64,000 bases of DNA from Legionella lytica (GTDB taxonomy: Bacteria > Pseudomonadota > Gammaproteobacteria > Legionellales > Legionellaceae), in contig NZ_CP071527.1 of the NCBI RefSeq assembly GCF_023921225.1, positions 1,206,501 to 1,270,500 on the forward strand. The letters are read 5' to 3'. The notes beneath the pieces were generated by a model. It was not told the origin of the DNA. It did not search any database and saw only the letters and a program-made list of their open reading frames with translations. The position numbers and the translations under genes were made by a program. This document shows positions 36,033 through 46,134 of the stretch, piece by piece (position 1 is the stretch's first letter; each line of letters begins with the position of its first letter).

Positions 36033-36491
36033 ATGTTTCGGGGAATAAACGCCATCACCATAGACACTAAAGGACGCCTAGCGATACCTACGCGCTATCG
36101 TTCTGCCTTAGGTGCTGAGGAGAAAATTCCTTTGGTAGTGACCATCGATACCGAAGAAACCTGTTTGTTACTCTACACCGCAGCACAGTGGCAAATTATT
36201 GAAGATAATTTACAGAAATTACCTAGCTTTAATGCAGCTGCGCGCAGAATCCAACGCTTGCTTATTGGGCATGCTACCGATATTGAAGTAGATGCAAATG
36301 GTCGGGTATTACTCCCTACTGTTTTAAGAAATTATGCAAAGTTGGAAAAAGATGTGGTGATGATTGGTCAAGGAAATAAATTTGAGGTTTGGAGTAAGGA
36401 ACTTTGGGATACCCGACGCGAAGAGTGGTTGGCCGAGGAAAGTTCAGGTGATTCTGGACTACCCGAAGAAATGAAAACGTTTTCTTTGTAA
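36033..36491 (+). CDS. mraZ: Transcriptional regulator MraZ
   Basis: 152-residue DNA-binding protein of the AbrB-like double-psi beta-barrel fold, repressor of the dcw cluster. The tandem family signature is present twice: DTKGRLAIPTRYR near residue 10 and DANGRVLLPTVLRNYA near residue 90. First gene of mraZ-rsmH-ftsL. Candidate binding boxes lie directly upstream. Confidence 0.96.
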   Translation: MFRGINAITIDTKGRLAIPTRYRSALGAEEKIPLVVTIDTEETCLLLYTAAQWQIIEDNLQKLPSFNAAARRIQRLLIGHATDIEVDANGRVLLPTVLRNYAKLEKDVVMIGQGNKFEVWSKELWDTRREEWLAEESSGDSGLPEEMKTFSL

Positions 36492-36503
36492 TGGAAACAA
36501 AAA

Positions 36504-37430
36504 ATGGCAATGCATCAATCAGTGCTACTCAGTGAGTCAATAGATGGTTTGGCTATTAAAAGTAGCGGTATTTATTTTGATGGAACTTTTGGGCGTGGTG
36601 GCCACAGTCAGAAAATTTTGAGTCATTTGGATGCCCAAGGTCGTTTGTATGCGATTGATAAAGATTTAGATGCGATTGCTCATGCAAAAGAACGTTTTGG
36701 CCAAGATCAACGCTTCCATATTTTTCACGGCTCTTTTGCTCAGATAGAGGAGTTTGCTACTGAGGCAGGAGTGTTAGGTAAAGTAGACGGTATTTTGTTG
36801 GATTTAGGAGTATCTTCACCGCAGATCGATAACCCGGAGCGAGGATTTAGTTTCATGCAACAAGGTCCTTTGGACATGCGCATGGATCTATCACAGCCCA
36901 TGAGTGCTGCTGATTTTGTCAATAATGCTGAAGCAGATGAAATGGCGGCAATTTTTCGGTTGTATGGTGAAGAGCGTTTTGCTGGACGCATTGCGCGGGC
37001 AATTGTTGCCGCGAGAAGTAGCGCACCGATTACCACAACATTGCAGTTGGCAGAAATAGTAAAGGAAGCAAATCCCAAGTGGGAAAAGCATAAACATCCA
37101 GCAACCCGAGTGTTTCAGGCGATTCGCATTCATGTGAATCAAGAGTTAAATGATTTAAGTAGTTGTCTAGAACAATGTCTTAAGGTATTGGCACCAGGAG
37201 GACGATTAGCAGTAATCAGCTTCCATTCTCTTGAAGATCGCATTGTGAAACAATTTATGCGTGATAAAGAGCAAGGGGATAGACCACCGCCAGAAGTACC
37301 AATTCGTTATGAAGAGTTAAAGACAAATTTTAAGAGAATAGGTAAAGCAATAATGCCGCAGGAAAATGAAGTAAAAGAAAATGTCAGAGCTAGAAGTGCC
37401 GTACTCAGGATAGGGGAGAAATTAGCATGA
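36504..37430 (+). CDS. rsmH: 16S rRNA (cytosine1402-N4)-methyltransferase
   Basis: SAM-dependent methyltransferase acting on C1402 of 16S rRNA, the standard second gene of dcw. 308 residues. Motifs: HQSVLLSES, the SAM loop [36 protein letters not shown] and the C-terminal [14 protein letters not shown]. The stop overlaps the ftsL start by 4 bases. Confidence 0.97.
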   Translation: MAMHQSVLLSESIDGLAIKSSGIYFDGTFGRGGHSQKILSHLDAQGRLYAIDKDLDAIAHAKERFGQDQRFHIFHGSFAQIEEFATEAGVLGKVDGILLDLGVSSPQIDNPERGFSFMQQGPLDMRMDLSQPMSAADFVNNAEADEMAAIFRLYGEERFAGRIARAIVAARSSAPITTTLQLAEIVKEANPKWEKHKHPATRVFQAIRIHVNQELNDLSSCLEQCLKVLAPGGRLAVISFHSLEDRIVKQFMRDKEQGDRPPPEVPIRYEELKTNFKRIGKAIMPQENEVKENVRARSAVLRIGEKLA

Positions 37431-37768
37431 ACGCTGCAGCGAAAGTGATTAATCAAGGTACTTTATTTAATGGTCAACTGGCAGATATGCAGATGTCAAA
37501 GTCATCATATGTGTTAATCATATTAGTAGTTGCCGTATTAGTAAGTGCATTGGCCGTGGTTTACAGTACGAACTCATATCGTTCGACGTTTAGCCAAGTA
37601 GAACAACAAGAACAACAAACTCATTATTTGCAATTACAATGGGGACAATTGTTGCTTGAGCAAGCAAGTCTTGCGACTCCGGCCCGGGTAGAAGAATTAG
37701 CTAGTGATAAGTTAAGTATGGTTCTACCAACAACTAAAAATACTTTTTGGTTGCAAGGGCAGATTTAG
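37427..37768 (+). CDS. ftsL: Cell division protein FtsL
   Basis: 113-residue bitopic divisome protein that pairs with FtsB and FtsQ. Short cytoplasmic N-terminus, one membrane span at about 27-46 ([19 protein letters not shown]), then a periplasmic leucine-zipper-like helix ([20 protein letters not shown]) and the end LGM/LSMVLP region. ATG overlaps the rsmH stop (ATGA). A 418-base gap, unusual at this position, separates it from ftsI. Confidence 0.93.
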   Translation: MNAAAKVINQGTLFNGQLADMQMSKSSYVLIILVVAVLVSALAVVYSTNSYRSTFSQVEQQEQQTHYLQLQWGQLLLEQASLATPARVEELASDKLSMVLPTTKNTFWLQGQI

Positions 37769-37787
37769 AAAAGAATTTACAAAATTT

Positions 37788-37863
37788 GTAGGTTGGACCA
37801 TGGCCCAATATGGAATTCTAGTGTGGTTCTATGTCTTGTTGTTGGGCTCTAGCCCAACCTGCA
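37788..37863. repeat. REP-like inverted repeat inside the ftsL-ftsI gap
   Basis: GTAGGTTGG (37788) pairs with CCAACCTGC at the right end, with an inner TTGGGCT-CT-AGCCCAA hairpin near 37843-37858. Similar to 6998-7073 and, in its inner part, to 10298-10328. The rest of the gap to 38186 holds another small hairpin (AGCCTC/GGAGGCT, 37937-37955) and no gene I can support. Confidence 0.55.
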
Positions 37864-38186
37864 TTTTGGTTTAAATAGTAAAAGATTGTCGTCATTACGA
37901 ACAAAGAAAAACAAGCCAGTAGTGAAAACTTAATGAAGCCTCGTCTTCGGAGGCTATACCCCGGCCCATGAAGAACGATTAGGGTCTGGAAGTTTTCGTA
38001 TTAAGCGAGTACCATCACGACTTATTTTGTGACCGCTTAATACTAGGAACATAGCGTGGGTTGAAAAACCAGCTAAAAATTTCATTTTAAGCATCAGGAT
38101 TGTCATGCTGTCTGTTCTGAATAAGGACATTATATGCAAATCATCAGGTCAAGATTAAACAATAATAATAATTTGAGTAGTTGCCT

Positions 38187-39857
38187 ATGAAAAGATCACG
38201 CCATCTGAACAGACTGGTTATTGTCTCTGCGTTTTTTATTTTACTAACGCTTATTTTGATTTGGCGAATGATTGATTTGACCGTATTGCATCGACAGTTT
38301 TTGCAAGGCCAGGGCAATGCACGCAGCTTACGTACAGTGGATATTCCCGCTTATCGTGGCATGATTACTGACCGTCATGGTGCACCTCTTGCTATAAGTA
38401 CTCCTGTCGAGTCTGTTTGGGTTAATCCTAAAGAGTTCTCTCCTGATGAAGAACAATTTATGTCTTTAGCCAAGTACTTGCATTTTACTCCCAAGCAATT
38501 AAGCAGAAAAATAGTTGATGCACAAAATGATAATCGTGAGTTTCTTTATTTACAAAGACAATTACCACCAGCGTTATCAAAGCAAATTGAAAAATTGAAA
38601 ATCCCTGGGGTTAATTTTCAGAAGGAATTTAAACGTTATTACCCAGATTCTGACAGTATTTCTCAATTGTTAGGATTCACCAATGTGGATGATCAAGGCT
38701 TAGAAGGCATCGAGCTAGCTTATCAGGATTGGTTAAAGGGTGTGGTTGGGAAAAAACGAGTTATCAAAGATCGTCTTGGCCGCATTATTGAAGAGTTAAA
38801 TGTGACTAAGGAACCTCGTCCTGGTCGTGATATAGTGTTAAGTATTGATAGACGCCTGCAATATTTGGCTTATAGTGAATTGGGTAAAACTGTAGAAGAG
38901 TTTGGTGCAAAATCAGGCTCAGTAGTGGTGGTAGATACCGAAAATGGGGAAATTTTAGCGATGGCTAATGTGCCTTCTTATAACCCCAATTCGCGTGGAC
39001 GTTATGATAAGGATACCTATAGAAATAGAGCGGTAACAGATACGTTTGAGCCGGGTTCTGTTATGAAAACCCTGAGTATTGCAAGTGCTTTGGAAACCGG
39101 CTTATATACCCCATCAACAATTATTGATACTAACCCCAGTTGGATGTCGGTGCATGGTCATGTAGTTCGTGACGTACATAACTATGGGGTGCTTGATGTA
39201 ACGGGAGTTTTGCAGCATTCAAGTAACGTTGGGGTGACTAAAATGGTATTAGCCAGCCCACCCGAACAATTAATTGGCTTATTACAACGTTGTGGTTTTG
39301 GACAACGCACAGAAAGTACCTATCCTGGTGAAAGTGATGGAAGTATTGTTAAAGTAAAAGATGCGAACCCCTTTGTTTTGGCAACTCTGGCCTTTGGCTA
39401 TGGTCTATCGGCAACGGCATTGCAATTAGCTAAAGCCCATATGATTTTTGCTAATGATGGCCGTTTAATTCCGGTTACTTTAATTCATAATGATCCCCCA
39501 ACTGCTGGTGTGCAAGTAATTAAACCGGAAACTGCAAAGCAAGTTTTGGCTATGATGGAGGCTGTATTAGGAAAAGATGGTACAGGTAAATCGGCTAGAG
39601 TGCCTGGATATCGAGTAGCAGGTAAAACAGGAACTGCACGTGTGGCAGGTAAAGAGGGGTATAAAGTTCGCAAATATACGGCAAGCTTTATTGGCATTGC
39701 GCCTGTTTCCAAACCCAAATTTGTTGTAGTGGTCATTATTCATGAGCCCTCTAAGAAAGGTTATTATGCTGCTGCAGTTGCTGCTCCATTATTCTCAAAG
39801 GTTATGATGGGTGCCTTACGACTGTTTAATATTCCTACAGATGAGGCGATAAGTTAA
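38187..39857 (+). CDS. ftsI: Septal peptidoglycan transpeptidase FtsI (PBP3)
   Basis: Class B penicillin-binding protein that cross-links septal peptidoglycan with FtsW. 556 residues from the ATG at 38187 (a TTG at 38181 is in frame). N-terminal membrane anchor about 9-30, a pedestal domain with RGMITDRHGAPLA, then the transpeptidase domain with the SxxK motif in EPGSVMKTLS, SSN (HSSNVGVTK) and KTG (AGKTGTARV). It is followed 22 bases later by murE. Confidence 0.97.
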   Translation: MKRSRHLNRLVIVSAFFILLTLILIWRMIDLTVLHRQFLQGQGNARSLRTVDIPAYRGMITDRHGAPLAISTPVESVWVNPKEFSPDEEQFMSLAKYLHFTPKQLSRKIVDAQNDNREFLYLQRQLPPALSKQIEKLKIPGVNFQKEFKRYYPDSDSISQLLGFTNVDDQGLEGIELAYQDWLKGVVGKKRVIKDRLGRIIEELNVTKEPRPGRDIVLSIDRRLQYLAYSELGKTVEEFGAKSGSVVVVDTENGEILAMANVPSYNPNSRGRYDKDTYRNRAVTDTFEPGSVMKTLSIASALETGLYTPSTIIDTNPSWMSVHGHVVRDVHNYGVLDVTGVLQHSSNVGVTKMVLASPPEQLIGLLQRCGFGQRTESTYPGESDGSIVKVKDANPFVLATLAFGYGLSATALQLAKAHMIFANDGRLIPVTLIHNDPPTAGVQVIKPETAKQVLAMMEAVLGKDGTGKSARVPGYRVAGKTGTARVAGKEGYKVRKYTASFIGIAPVSKPKFVVVVIIHEPSKKGYYAAAVAAPLFSKVMMGALRLFNIPTDEAIS

Positions 39858-39879
39858 CGTCAAAAATAGTGGAAATACT

Positions 39880-41328
39880 ATGAAACTAAGCCAATTATTA
39901 GCACCTTGGACAAAACAAAAAATTGTTGATTGTACAATTACCGGTATTCAAAATGACAGTCGACAGATTCAGCCAGGTGATTTGTTTGTAGCTTATCCTG
40001 GTGCGGCTGCGGATGGACGTTTATTTATTCATAAAGCCGTAGCGGCAGGTGCTGTAGCGGTGATTTTTGAACCATTTGATTTTCCCTCAGATGTGATTGC
40101 ACCTGACGTTCCCTGTATTGCTATTCCTGAGCTGGCTAGCAAATTAGCTTATATTGCTGAAGCGTTTTATGCGAATCCAGGCGAGGCATTAACCTTTACT
40201 GGAATTACCGGCACGAATGGAAAAACAACTATTGCGTATCAACTAGCTCAGGCTCATTCTTTGCTTGGACAAGCTGCTGCGTATATTGGAACCATCGGGC
40301 AGGGAGAAGTACATCATCTAAAACCTTTAGATAACACCACACCTGACGCACTATTTTTACAAAAACTATTTGCTCAATATAAGAACCAAGGCTTAAAGCA
40401 AGTATGCATGGAAGTATCATCTCATGCTTTAGCACAACATCGTGTTGATGCGATTGAGTTTAAGCAAGCGATTTTCACCAATTTAACGTTAGATCATTTG
40501 GACTACCACCATACGATGGAAAATTATGCTGCAGCAAAGGCAAATTTATTTGCGCGAGAATCGTTACAGTGGGCGATTATCAATCAGGATGATGAGTATC
40601 AACAGTTCATGGCTGCAGCAGTAAAACCGCATGTGAAAAAGTTAAGTTATGGTATGAGCAAGGACTGTGATGTTAAAGTACTTAATTGGCATATGGACAT
40701 CAATGGAACGTCTATTGATGTGCAGTCTCCTTGGGGACAACATCAACTGCACATTAAAGCTTTAGGCGCATTTAATATCTACAACAGTTTAGCGGTATTT
40801 AGTAGTTTATTAGCCTCTGGCTATGCGTCTGAAAAAGTGGTGCAAGTTATGTCTCAATTGAAAGCGGCTCCAGGGCGGCTAGAAATTGTTAGCAGTGCTC
40901 CTTATGTACTTGTTGATTATGCTCATACTCCTGACGCCCTAGAGAATGCCTTAGTGACCTTAGGGCAAATAAAAAAGGGTAAGCTATGGGTTGTGTTTGG
41001 TTGTGGGGGCGATCGCGATAAAAGTAAGCGTCCAGTGATGGGGAAAATTGCCAGCGACCATGCGGATCAAATTGTTATTACGAGTGATAATCCACGCACT
41101 GAAGATCCACAAACAATCATTAATGAAATTGCGGTGGGTGTTTCCCGGTCGGCTTCTGTGAAGCAATTAGAAAATCGTGAAGAGGCGATTGCCTATGCAC
41201 TTAAGGAAGCGCATGAGGACGATATTATTTTGATTGCGGGTAAAGGGCATGAGGCTTATCAGCAAATTGGTACGGTCAAGCATGCCTTTTCGGATCAGGA
41301 CGTTGTGCGACGGTTAAGAGGGCGCTGA
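39880..41328 (+). CDS. murE: UDP-MurNAc-tripeptide synthetase MurE
   Basis: ATP-dependent ligase adding the third stem-peptide residue. 482 residues. P-loop GITGTNGKTT, substrate segment NTTPDALFLQ, and the DNPR motif (TSDNPRTEDP), which marks meso-diaminopimelate rather than lysine specificity; this fits the dapD/dapE genes elsewhere in the window. The cluster ends here: the expected murF and mraY do not follow and a minus-strand pdxB begins. Confidence 0.97.
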   Translation: MKLSQLLAPWTKQKIVDCTITGIQNDSRQIQPGDLFVAYPGAAADGRLFIHKAVAAGAVAVIFEPFDFPSDVIAPDVPCIAIPELASKLAYIAEAFYANPGEALTFTGITGTNGKTTIAYQLAQAHSLLGQAAAYIGTIGQGEVHHLKPLDNTTPDALFLQKLFAQYKNQGLKQVCMEVSSHALAQHRVDAIEFKQAIFTNLTLDHLDYHHTMENYAAAKANLFARESLQWAIINQDDEYQQFMAAAVKPHVKKLSYGMSKDCDVKVLNWHMDINGTSIDVQSPWGQHQLHIKALGAFNIYNSLAVFSSLLASGYASEKVVQVMSQLKAAPGRLEIVSSAPYVLVDYAHTPDALENALVTLGQIKKGKLWVVFGCGGDRDKSKRPVMGKIASDHADQIVITSDNPRTEDPQTIINEIAVGVSRSASVKQLENREEAIAYALKEAHEDDIILIAGKGHEAYQQIGTVKHAFSDQDVVRRLRGR

Positions 41329-41368
41329 TTGTTTTTTATCAAATGGAGGTTGGGACATGGGCTCAATT

Positions 41369-42424
41369 CTACGGGTGAAAGGCGCCTAACAAAGCTTTAG
41401 TCTCTGTATCTAAACCGGCATTCGCATAAAGCTGAAAGTCATGACGTTTCTGATGTTCTTTTCTTATCTGCAAAAAGGTTTCCTCAAGATTTTTAGCGTG
41501 CTTTAAATACAAGGTTTCTTCAATTGGATTATACAAAGACAAAATCTGTTCATGCCATGTTTTATTAGGCTCTAAATGCACTATTTCACGCATTGCAGGG
41601 CTAGCAAACTTGGGTAATGGTAATTCAGCAATTTGATGCAGTACTTCGCTAACCATGTTTACTGCTCTATATTTAGCCTCAAGGCTGTGACCAGCAATAT
41701 GAGGTGTGCATAATGTGGCTTTTTCAATAATGTTTGGATTAACATTCGGCTCATCGAGATAAACATCGGTACAGTAAATGAATTTATCGCCAAGATTAAG
41801 CAAGGCACGCTCATCAATTATGCCCCCGCGGGCCGCATTAATAATGACGCAGCCAGGTTTTAAATTGGCAAGGAACTGTTGTTCAATTAAATTCCTACTT
41901 GGGTGAGGTTTTGCATCATGTAATTCGGCATGAACGCATAAAAGATCGACCTGATATAAATCTTTAAGCTGAGTAGTTAACCCTTTAAGTGGGTCATAAA
42001 CAACAGTAGCAAATCCTCCAGCTTCCAATCGTGCTTGAACTCTTGTTCCCACTTCGCCAAAACCAATAATTCCAGCACGTTTACCCTTAATAAGTTGTTG
42101 CTGATGCAAATAAGCCAGGGAAGAAACAACATAATCGGCAACAGCGCGAGCATTGCATCCTTTCGCATCAATGACTTGGATATTTTGAGTGACTAGCCAT
42201 TGTTTATCCAAATGATCACTACCACTGCTGGCTGTTGCGACATAACGTATGGTGTGGTTCTTTAATAGATTGCGATTTACTTTTAAATTAGCTCGGCACA
42301 AAAGGACATCTTGTCCCACAAGTAGGGGAGCTATTTCTTCTGGTCGAGTGTAACGTGTTAGGCAAAAGGGCTCAGGAAACGCTTGGTCCAGTCCTGGTAG
42401 TGAAGCATCCGCTAAAACCTTCAT
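41369..42424 (-). CDS. pdxB: 4-phosphoerythronate dehydrogenase
   Basis: Second enzyme of the DXP-independent start of pyridoxal phosphate synthesis. 351 residues with the D-2-hydroxyacid dehydrogenase fold: [21 protein letters not shown], the Rossmann motif [12 protein letters not shown], the Arg in [11 protein letters not shown] and the catalytic His in [11 protein letters not shown]. The extra C-terminal domain (about 280-351) is characteristic of PdxB. Its ATG overlaps the TGA of the M50 protease gene by 4 bases. Confidence 0.94.
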   Translation of the reverse strand: MKVLADASLPGLDQAFPEPFCLTRYTRPEEIAPLLVGQDVLLCRANLKVNRNLLKNHTIRYVATASSGSDHLDKQWLVTQNIQVIDAKGCNARAVADYVVSSLAYLHQQQLIKGKRAGIIGFGEVGTRVQARLEAGGFATVVYDPLKGLTTQLKDLYQVDLLCVHAELHDAKPHPSRNLIEQQFLANLKPGCVIINAARGGIIDERALLNLGDKFIYCTDVYLDEPNVNPNIIEKATLCTPHIAGHSLEAKYRAVNMVSEVLHQIAELPLPKFASPAMREIVHLEPNKTWHEQILSLYNPIEETLYLKHAKNLEETFLQIRKEHQKRHDFQLYANAGLDTETKALLGAFHP

Positions 42425-43080
42425 AATTGAAAAATGGAAGTTAATACAAAGAGTCCCATACTAATGAGCGGGGTCATAATGTAGTTTAGAATTCCTGTGA
42501 TCATTAAAAGGATAAGAATATAAAATCCATAGGGCTCTATTTGTGCATAGGCCATTGCTTGTCTGGGGGGTAAAAGACTCATTACTACTCGACTACCGTC
42601 AAGTGGAGGTAAAGGTAATAAGTTTAATGCAGCTAATACCAGATTGATAATCATTCCCGCGCGAGCGCTCATTAACAGAAAAAGGGCTGGCATGGAGGTT
42701 TCTGGATGAAGGATGGTTGCAATTTTAAACGCAGCCGCCCATAAAAAAGCCATAAAAATATTTGAAAATGGCCCTGCAAGAGTGACGAGAATCATATCTC
42801 GCCGCGGGTTTTTAAACCGGCTCCAATTAATCGGCACAGGTTTTGCATAGCCAATTACGAATTGGAAACTCGTTAATACACCAACCACGATGGGGATTAA
42901 TATAGTACCAACTAGATCTATGTGACGAATTGGATTCAAACTTAAACGTCCGAACATTTTTGCGGTAGTATCGCCGCAAAGGTTTGCAACATAGGCATGA
43001 GCAGCTTCATGTAGCGTGATAGCGAGCAAAACGGGAAGAGCCCAAATGCATATCTGCTGGATTAACGTAAATTCTGGCAT
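42421..43080 (-). CDS. M50-family site-2-type membrane protease
   Basis: 219 residues, five or six membrane spans. Zinc motif HEAAH at residues 24-28 in the first span and the third ligand Asp in [10 protein letters not shown] near residue 165, so the active site is complete. No PDZ or CBS domain, so it belongs to the small YwhC/SREBP-like group of unknown substrate. It is upstream of pdxB with a 4-base overlap. Confidence 0.9.
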   Translation of the reverse strand: MPEFTLIQQICIWALPVLLAITLHEAAHAYVANLCGDTTAKMFGRLSLNPIRHIDLVGTILIPIVVGVLTSFQFVIGYAKPVPINWSRFKNPRRDMILVTLAGPFSNIFMAFLWAAAFKIATILHPETSMPALFLLMSARAGMIINLVLAALNLLPLPPLDGSRVVMSLLPPRQAMAYAQIEPYGFYILILLMITGILNYIMTPLISMGLFVLTSIFQL

Positions 43081-43208
43081 TAAAAACTATGTGCTAGTTA
43101 GTGTATGATGATTTTAACGAATTGTGTGTTGTAATAACAAGTAAAATAAAAAAATACGGCTATACCCCGTAGTTTATGGGTGATATTTTCATTTGAAAGG
43201 TGATAAGG

Positions 43209-43724
43209 ATGTCATTAATAAATAAAATTTTGGGGCGCCCCTTGGCATCCAGCCTGCCAAGAAACAAGAACTTACACTAATGACCGGTGTACCCGCACTG
43301 GGTTTGGATGCGTTATCATCAACAGATGATGTTACTGCACTTTTTATTGAATACAAGTGCTTCCGATGTGACTCATTTGAAATATATTTAGACAGAAAAA
43401 ATTGAAGCATCTGCAAAAAAGTTAAAAGTTACTGTACCTCAGTTGGAAATTATTAAATCACCTTATCGTCGTATTTATAAACCGGTGCTTAATTATATTA
43501 AAAAAGTGAAAAAACAAAGGACAGACAGGATTATTGCGCTTATTATACCTGAGTTAGTGGAACCAAAATGGTATGAGTATCTGTTACATAATATTCATGC
43601 ACCAGGGTTACGTGCGTTATTATTTTTAGAGCGTGATGAGCGAACAGTAGTGATTACAATACCCTGGTATTTGCGTGAGTCTGTATTGAAGTTGAAGCGC
43701 TCACATGTGGATGAGGACAGATAG
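43209..43724 (+). pseudogene. APC-superfamily permease with most of its core deleted
   Basis: A good ribosome site (AAGG before ATG 43209) starts MSLINKILGRPLA; after a frameshift near 43255 the frame continues KKQELTLMTGVPALGLDALS, which matches the N-terminus of a large APC-type permease family. Reading then breaks near 43335-43390 and resumes in another frame with TEKIEASAKKLKVTVPQLE and a cytoplasmic tail ending PWYLRESVLKLKRS. The complete gene would be about 1.8 kb; the transmembrane core is missing. The tail alone is open from about 43392 to 43724. Confidence 0.75.
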
Positions 43725-43751
43725 TTTTAAATAGGTTAAGGAATTTGATTG

Positions 43752-44432
43752 ATGACACAATTTGAAAAAACATTTGAGTTTATGAAAAAACCATGGGTTA
43801 TTTTGCTTTATGCAATTTTGGTTATATTGTCCTATATTTTTGTTGATAAGAACTTGGCTACTTATTTTCATCAACTTGATTTAAGAACAAATATACATAT
43901 TTTAAGTATTTTGACCGCATTTGGACAATGGATTGCTTACATTGTTTTATTTCTTGCTGCTGCACTATATTTTCGGTATGTACGCACTAATCCCGTATTT
44001 GAAGCAAGAGCATGGTATTTATTGGGTTGTGTTTTTTTTGCCAACTTAGTGTGTTTTGTGTTGAAAGTTGCTTTAAGTCGAGCTCGTCCTGATTTATTGT
44101 TTAGCAGCAATGAGTTTGGTTTTTATTGGTTTAAGCTGAACAAATATTATTGGTCCTTTCCTTCAGGACATACTACAACAGTAGTTAGTTTGGCTGTAGG
44201 CCTTGGTGTTCTGTTTCCACGTTATTTTTATGCTGTACTTGCAGCGGGGCTCCTAGTCGCGGCGTCTAGGGTATTATTGTATTATCATTATTTAAGTGAT
44301 GTGATGACCGGCTTTTATTTAACGTTGTTAGTAGTAGGCTTTTATACTCATTATCTTAAACAAAAAAATTGGTTTGAGGAAAAAGGCTGCATTGATTCAA
44401 AGCCTTTAATTTTAAGCGGACAAGAATCATAG
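43752..44432 (+). CDS. PAP2-family membrane phosphatase
   Basis: 226 residues, about six membrane spans. The three phosphatase motifs are present: K-x6-RP (KVALSRARPD), PSGH (FPSGHTT) and SR-x5-H-x3-D (SRVLLYYHYLSD). Such enzymes hydrolyse lipid phosphates such as undecaprenyl pyrophosphate or phosphatidic acid; the substrate is not determined. ATG at 43752 with AAGGAA upstream; an in-frame TTG precedes it by one codon. Confidence 0.9.
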   Translation: MTQFEKTFEFMKKPWVILLYAILVILSYIFVDKNLATYFHQLDLRTNIHILSILTAFGQWIAYIVLFLAAALYFRYVRTNPVFEARAWYLLGCVFFANLVCFVLKVALSRARPDLLFSSNEFGFYWFKLNKYYWSFPSGHTTTVVSLAVGLGVLFPRYFYAVLAAGLLVAASRVLLYYHYLSDVMTGFYLTLLVVGFYTHYLKQKNWFEEKGCIDSKPLILSGQES

Positions 44433-44487
44433 GGACTGTTAATCATTTAACTCGTTTGAAAAGTATAAACAGGCTCTGATGATTTCA

Positions 44488-44515
44488 CCTAAGAAGCGTA
44501 ATTGCGCTTCTTAGG
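44488..44515 (+). terminator. Hairpin terminator
   Basis: CCTAAGAAGCG and CGCTTCTTAGG form an 11-bp perfect stem with a 6-base loop between the PAP2 gene and the next start at 44531. Confidence 0.75.
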
Positions 44516-44530
44516 TTTCAAGGAGTGATT

Positions 44531-45937
44531 ATGACTATGGAAGCTAATTTGAAATCTTTAGTTGAGGTCTATGCTAAATTTGATCAAGAAAAAGGGATTT
44601 ATATCAATAAGAATGAGTCGCTTACTCCTTTAAATGAGCTTCCGTCTTTAGATGGACTTGTTATTGAACACAACTCTCAGAATGGAATTCATATTGGTCC
44701 TGTTGATGGTGAACAACCTACATATCCTTCCCTTATTGTGGAGCAGGAATCCCTACCCTCGAATAACAATTTAAGCGAAGAGCAACTATTTAATTTAGAG
44801 CGCTCCTTTAATTTATTGCTGAATCAATGTTTATTGCATGATGGTGCGGAAACGGAACGAATAGCGGAAAACTATAATAAACTGCTTTTGTTGTTTGAGA
44901 CCCCGGCTGATTTATTACCGGAAGTAAAGTGGCTGGAACAGCAATTATCTAAAGGCGTAAATGATGGTTTATGTAAACGAACTTTAACTGATTGCTATCA
45001 ACGGTTAGTTACGCCATCAAATTATAAAGAGCTTACATTTGGTGAAATAACGAACCAGGATGATCTTAAGAAATGGTTAGAAAATTTATCATCAAAGGCT
45101 AGAACTTATAATGAACGAAGTTTATATAACAGCCTTTTAGGCTTATTAAACGAATCGGTAAACTATTACGATGAGATTGGAAAGGTTAAACCTACCGCAA
45201 TCAAAGCCTTATTATCGTTTATTCCTGTACTTTTAGTAAGCATAGGTACTCTTGCTTTTGCAGAAGAGTTACTGGCTATTTATGCATTATATTTTATTGT
45301 GCTAAAAGGAGGGGAGTATATTGGCAAAACCAATATTTCTGAACTGCAATCATTTGGTGGTACGGTGCAACAAGTAACCTCTGTTACTGCGGCAACTACT
45401 ACCGCATTGCTTGTTCGCTTAATGGAATTGATTTTTTGGAGTTCTCGCCAATGTTACATGGCGACATTGCAAGTAGGCTGTACTGTATTGGAACCACTTT
45501 TTTCTGGAACAGATTCTGATGCGGTTGAAAATATAGAAGAAGCTTTACTTAAGGCTGGTGAAAATAAGGACGCGGGATTGCTTTTTAGAAACTATCAGTT
45601 AAAGCTTATAGTTGCTCCTATCGAAATTCGGTGTTCCTCATTAAAAGAGCAATGGTTTTTACGTCATCGTACTGGGGCTGAAAAAGACCGGGTTCTAACT
45701 CGGTTTTTAACTAAAATGCGTGAGCTGGATCAAAATCATGATCCTATCGAAACAAAATTAGAGGCAGCTCAGCGATTAATTGTTAAGTTAAAAGAAAATA
45801 AAATGGTATATGAAGAAGGGCGTTATACAGGACCTGCAATTAATAAGGCAGAACGCTTTCTCCAGTTTTTTATCAATAATCCATTGGCGATGATGGATGG
45901 TAAGGCGACGGAATGTGTAGGTAGCTCTTCGCTATGA
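44531..45937 (+). CDS. Uncharacterised effector-like protein with two membrane segments
   Basis: 468 residues from the ATG at 44531 (AGGAG at 44521-44525). No family recognised. The N-terminal half is soluble and helical. Two adjacent hydrophobic segments lie at about 226-265 (LLSFIPVLLVSIGTLAFAEE, LLAIYALYFIVL), which could form a membrane hairpin. The C-terminal half is soluble and helical with charged residues, ending CVGSSSL. No signal peptide. A bilobed soluble protein with a central membrane hairpin is common among Legionella effectors; that role is inference. Confidence 0.6.
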   Translation: MTMEANLKSLVEVYAKFDQEKGIYINKNESLTPLNELPSLDGLVIEHNSQNGIHIGPVDGEQPTYPSLIVEQESLPSNNNLSEEQLFNLERSFNLLLNQCLLHDGAETERIAENYNKLLLLFETPADLLPEVKWLEQQLSKGVNDGLCKRTLTDCYQRLVTPSNYKELTFGEITNQDDLKKWLENLSSKARTYNERSLYNSLLGLLNESVNYYDEIGKVKPTAIKALLSFIPVLLVSIGTLAFAEELLAIYALYFIVLKGGEYIGKTNISELQSFGGTVQQVTSVTAATTTALLVRLMELIFWSSRQCYMATLQVGCTVLEPLFSGTDSDAVENIEEALLKAGENKDAGLLFRNYQLKLIVAPIEIRCSSLKEQWFLRHRTGAEKDRVLTRFLTKMRELDQNHDPIETKLEAAQRLIVKLKENKMVYEEGRYTGPAINKAERFLQFFINNPLAMMDGKATECVGSSSL

Positions 45938-45948
45938 TAGGTAATATT

Positions 45949-46002
45949 GTAGCTTGTATTAGTGCAGTGTACTACAGGATCTAAACCTAATACGGACTAC
46001 AT
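45949..46002. repeat. TAATACGG-family repeat copy, diverged
   Basis: GTAGCTTGTATTAGTGCAGTG with a right arm CCTAATACGGACTACA, like the elements at 10952, 24625 and 33089 but with more changes. Confidence 0.45.
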
Positions 46003-46005
46003 TTT

Positions 46006-46035
46006 AAGTGGGGCACTGCCCCACTTTAAGCTTTG
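46006..46035 (+). terminator. Rho-independent terminator upstream of etfB
   Basis: AAGTGGGGC/GCCCCACTT stem with a 3-base loop, followed shortly by a T-rich stretch. Confidence 0.75.
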
Positions 46036-46134
46036 TTTTTATGCAATAATCTATAACTTAATCGCAATTTCCCCTTGAATTAGCCCCCAAAACTCTGGCA
46101 AGATGCTTTTGTTTTGATTTTCCAGTGAGGAATT

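Noticed and set aside
37954..38139. 61-codon minus-strand frame in the ftsL-ftsI gap
   Set aside because: Basic and short, no ribosome site; more likely chance reading of repeat-derived sequence.
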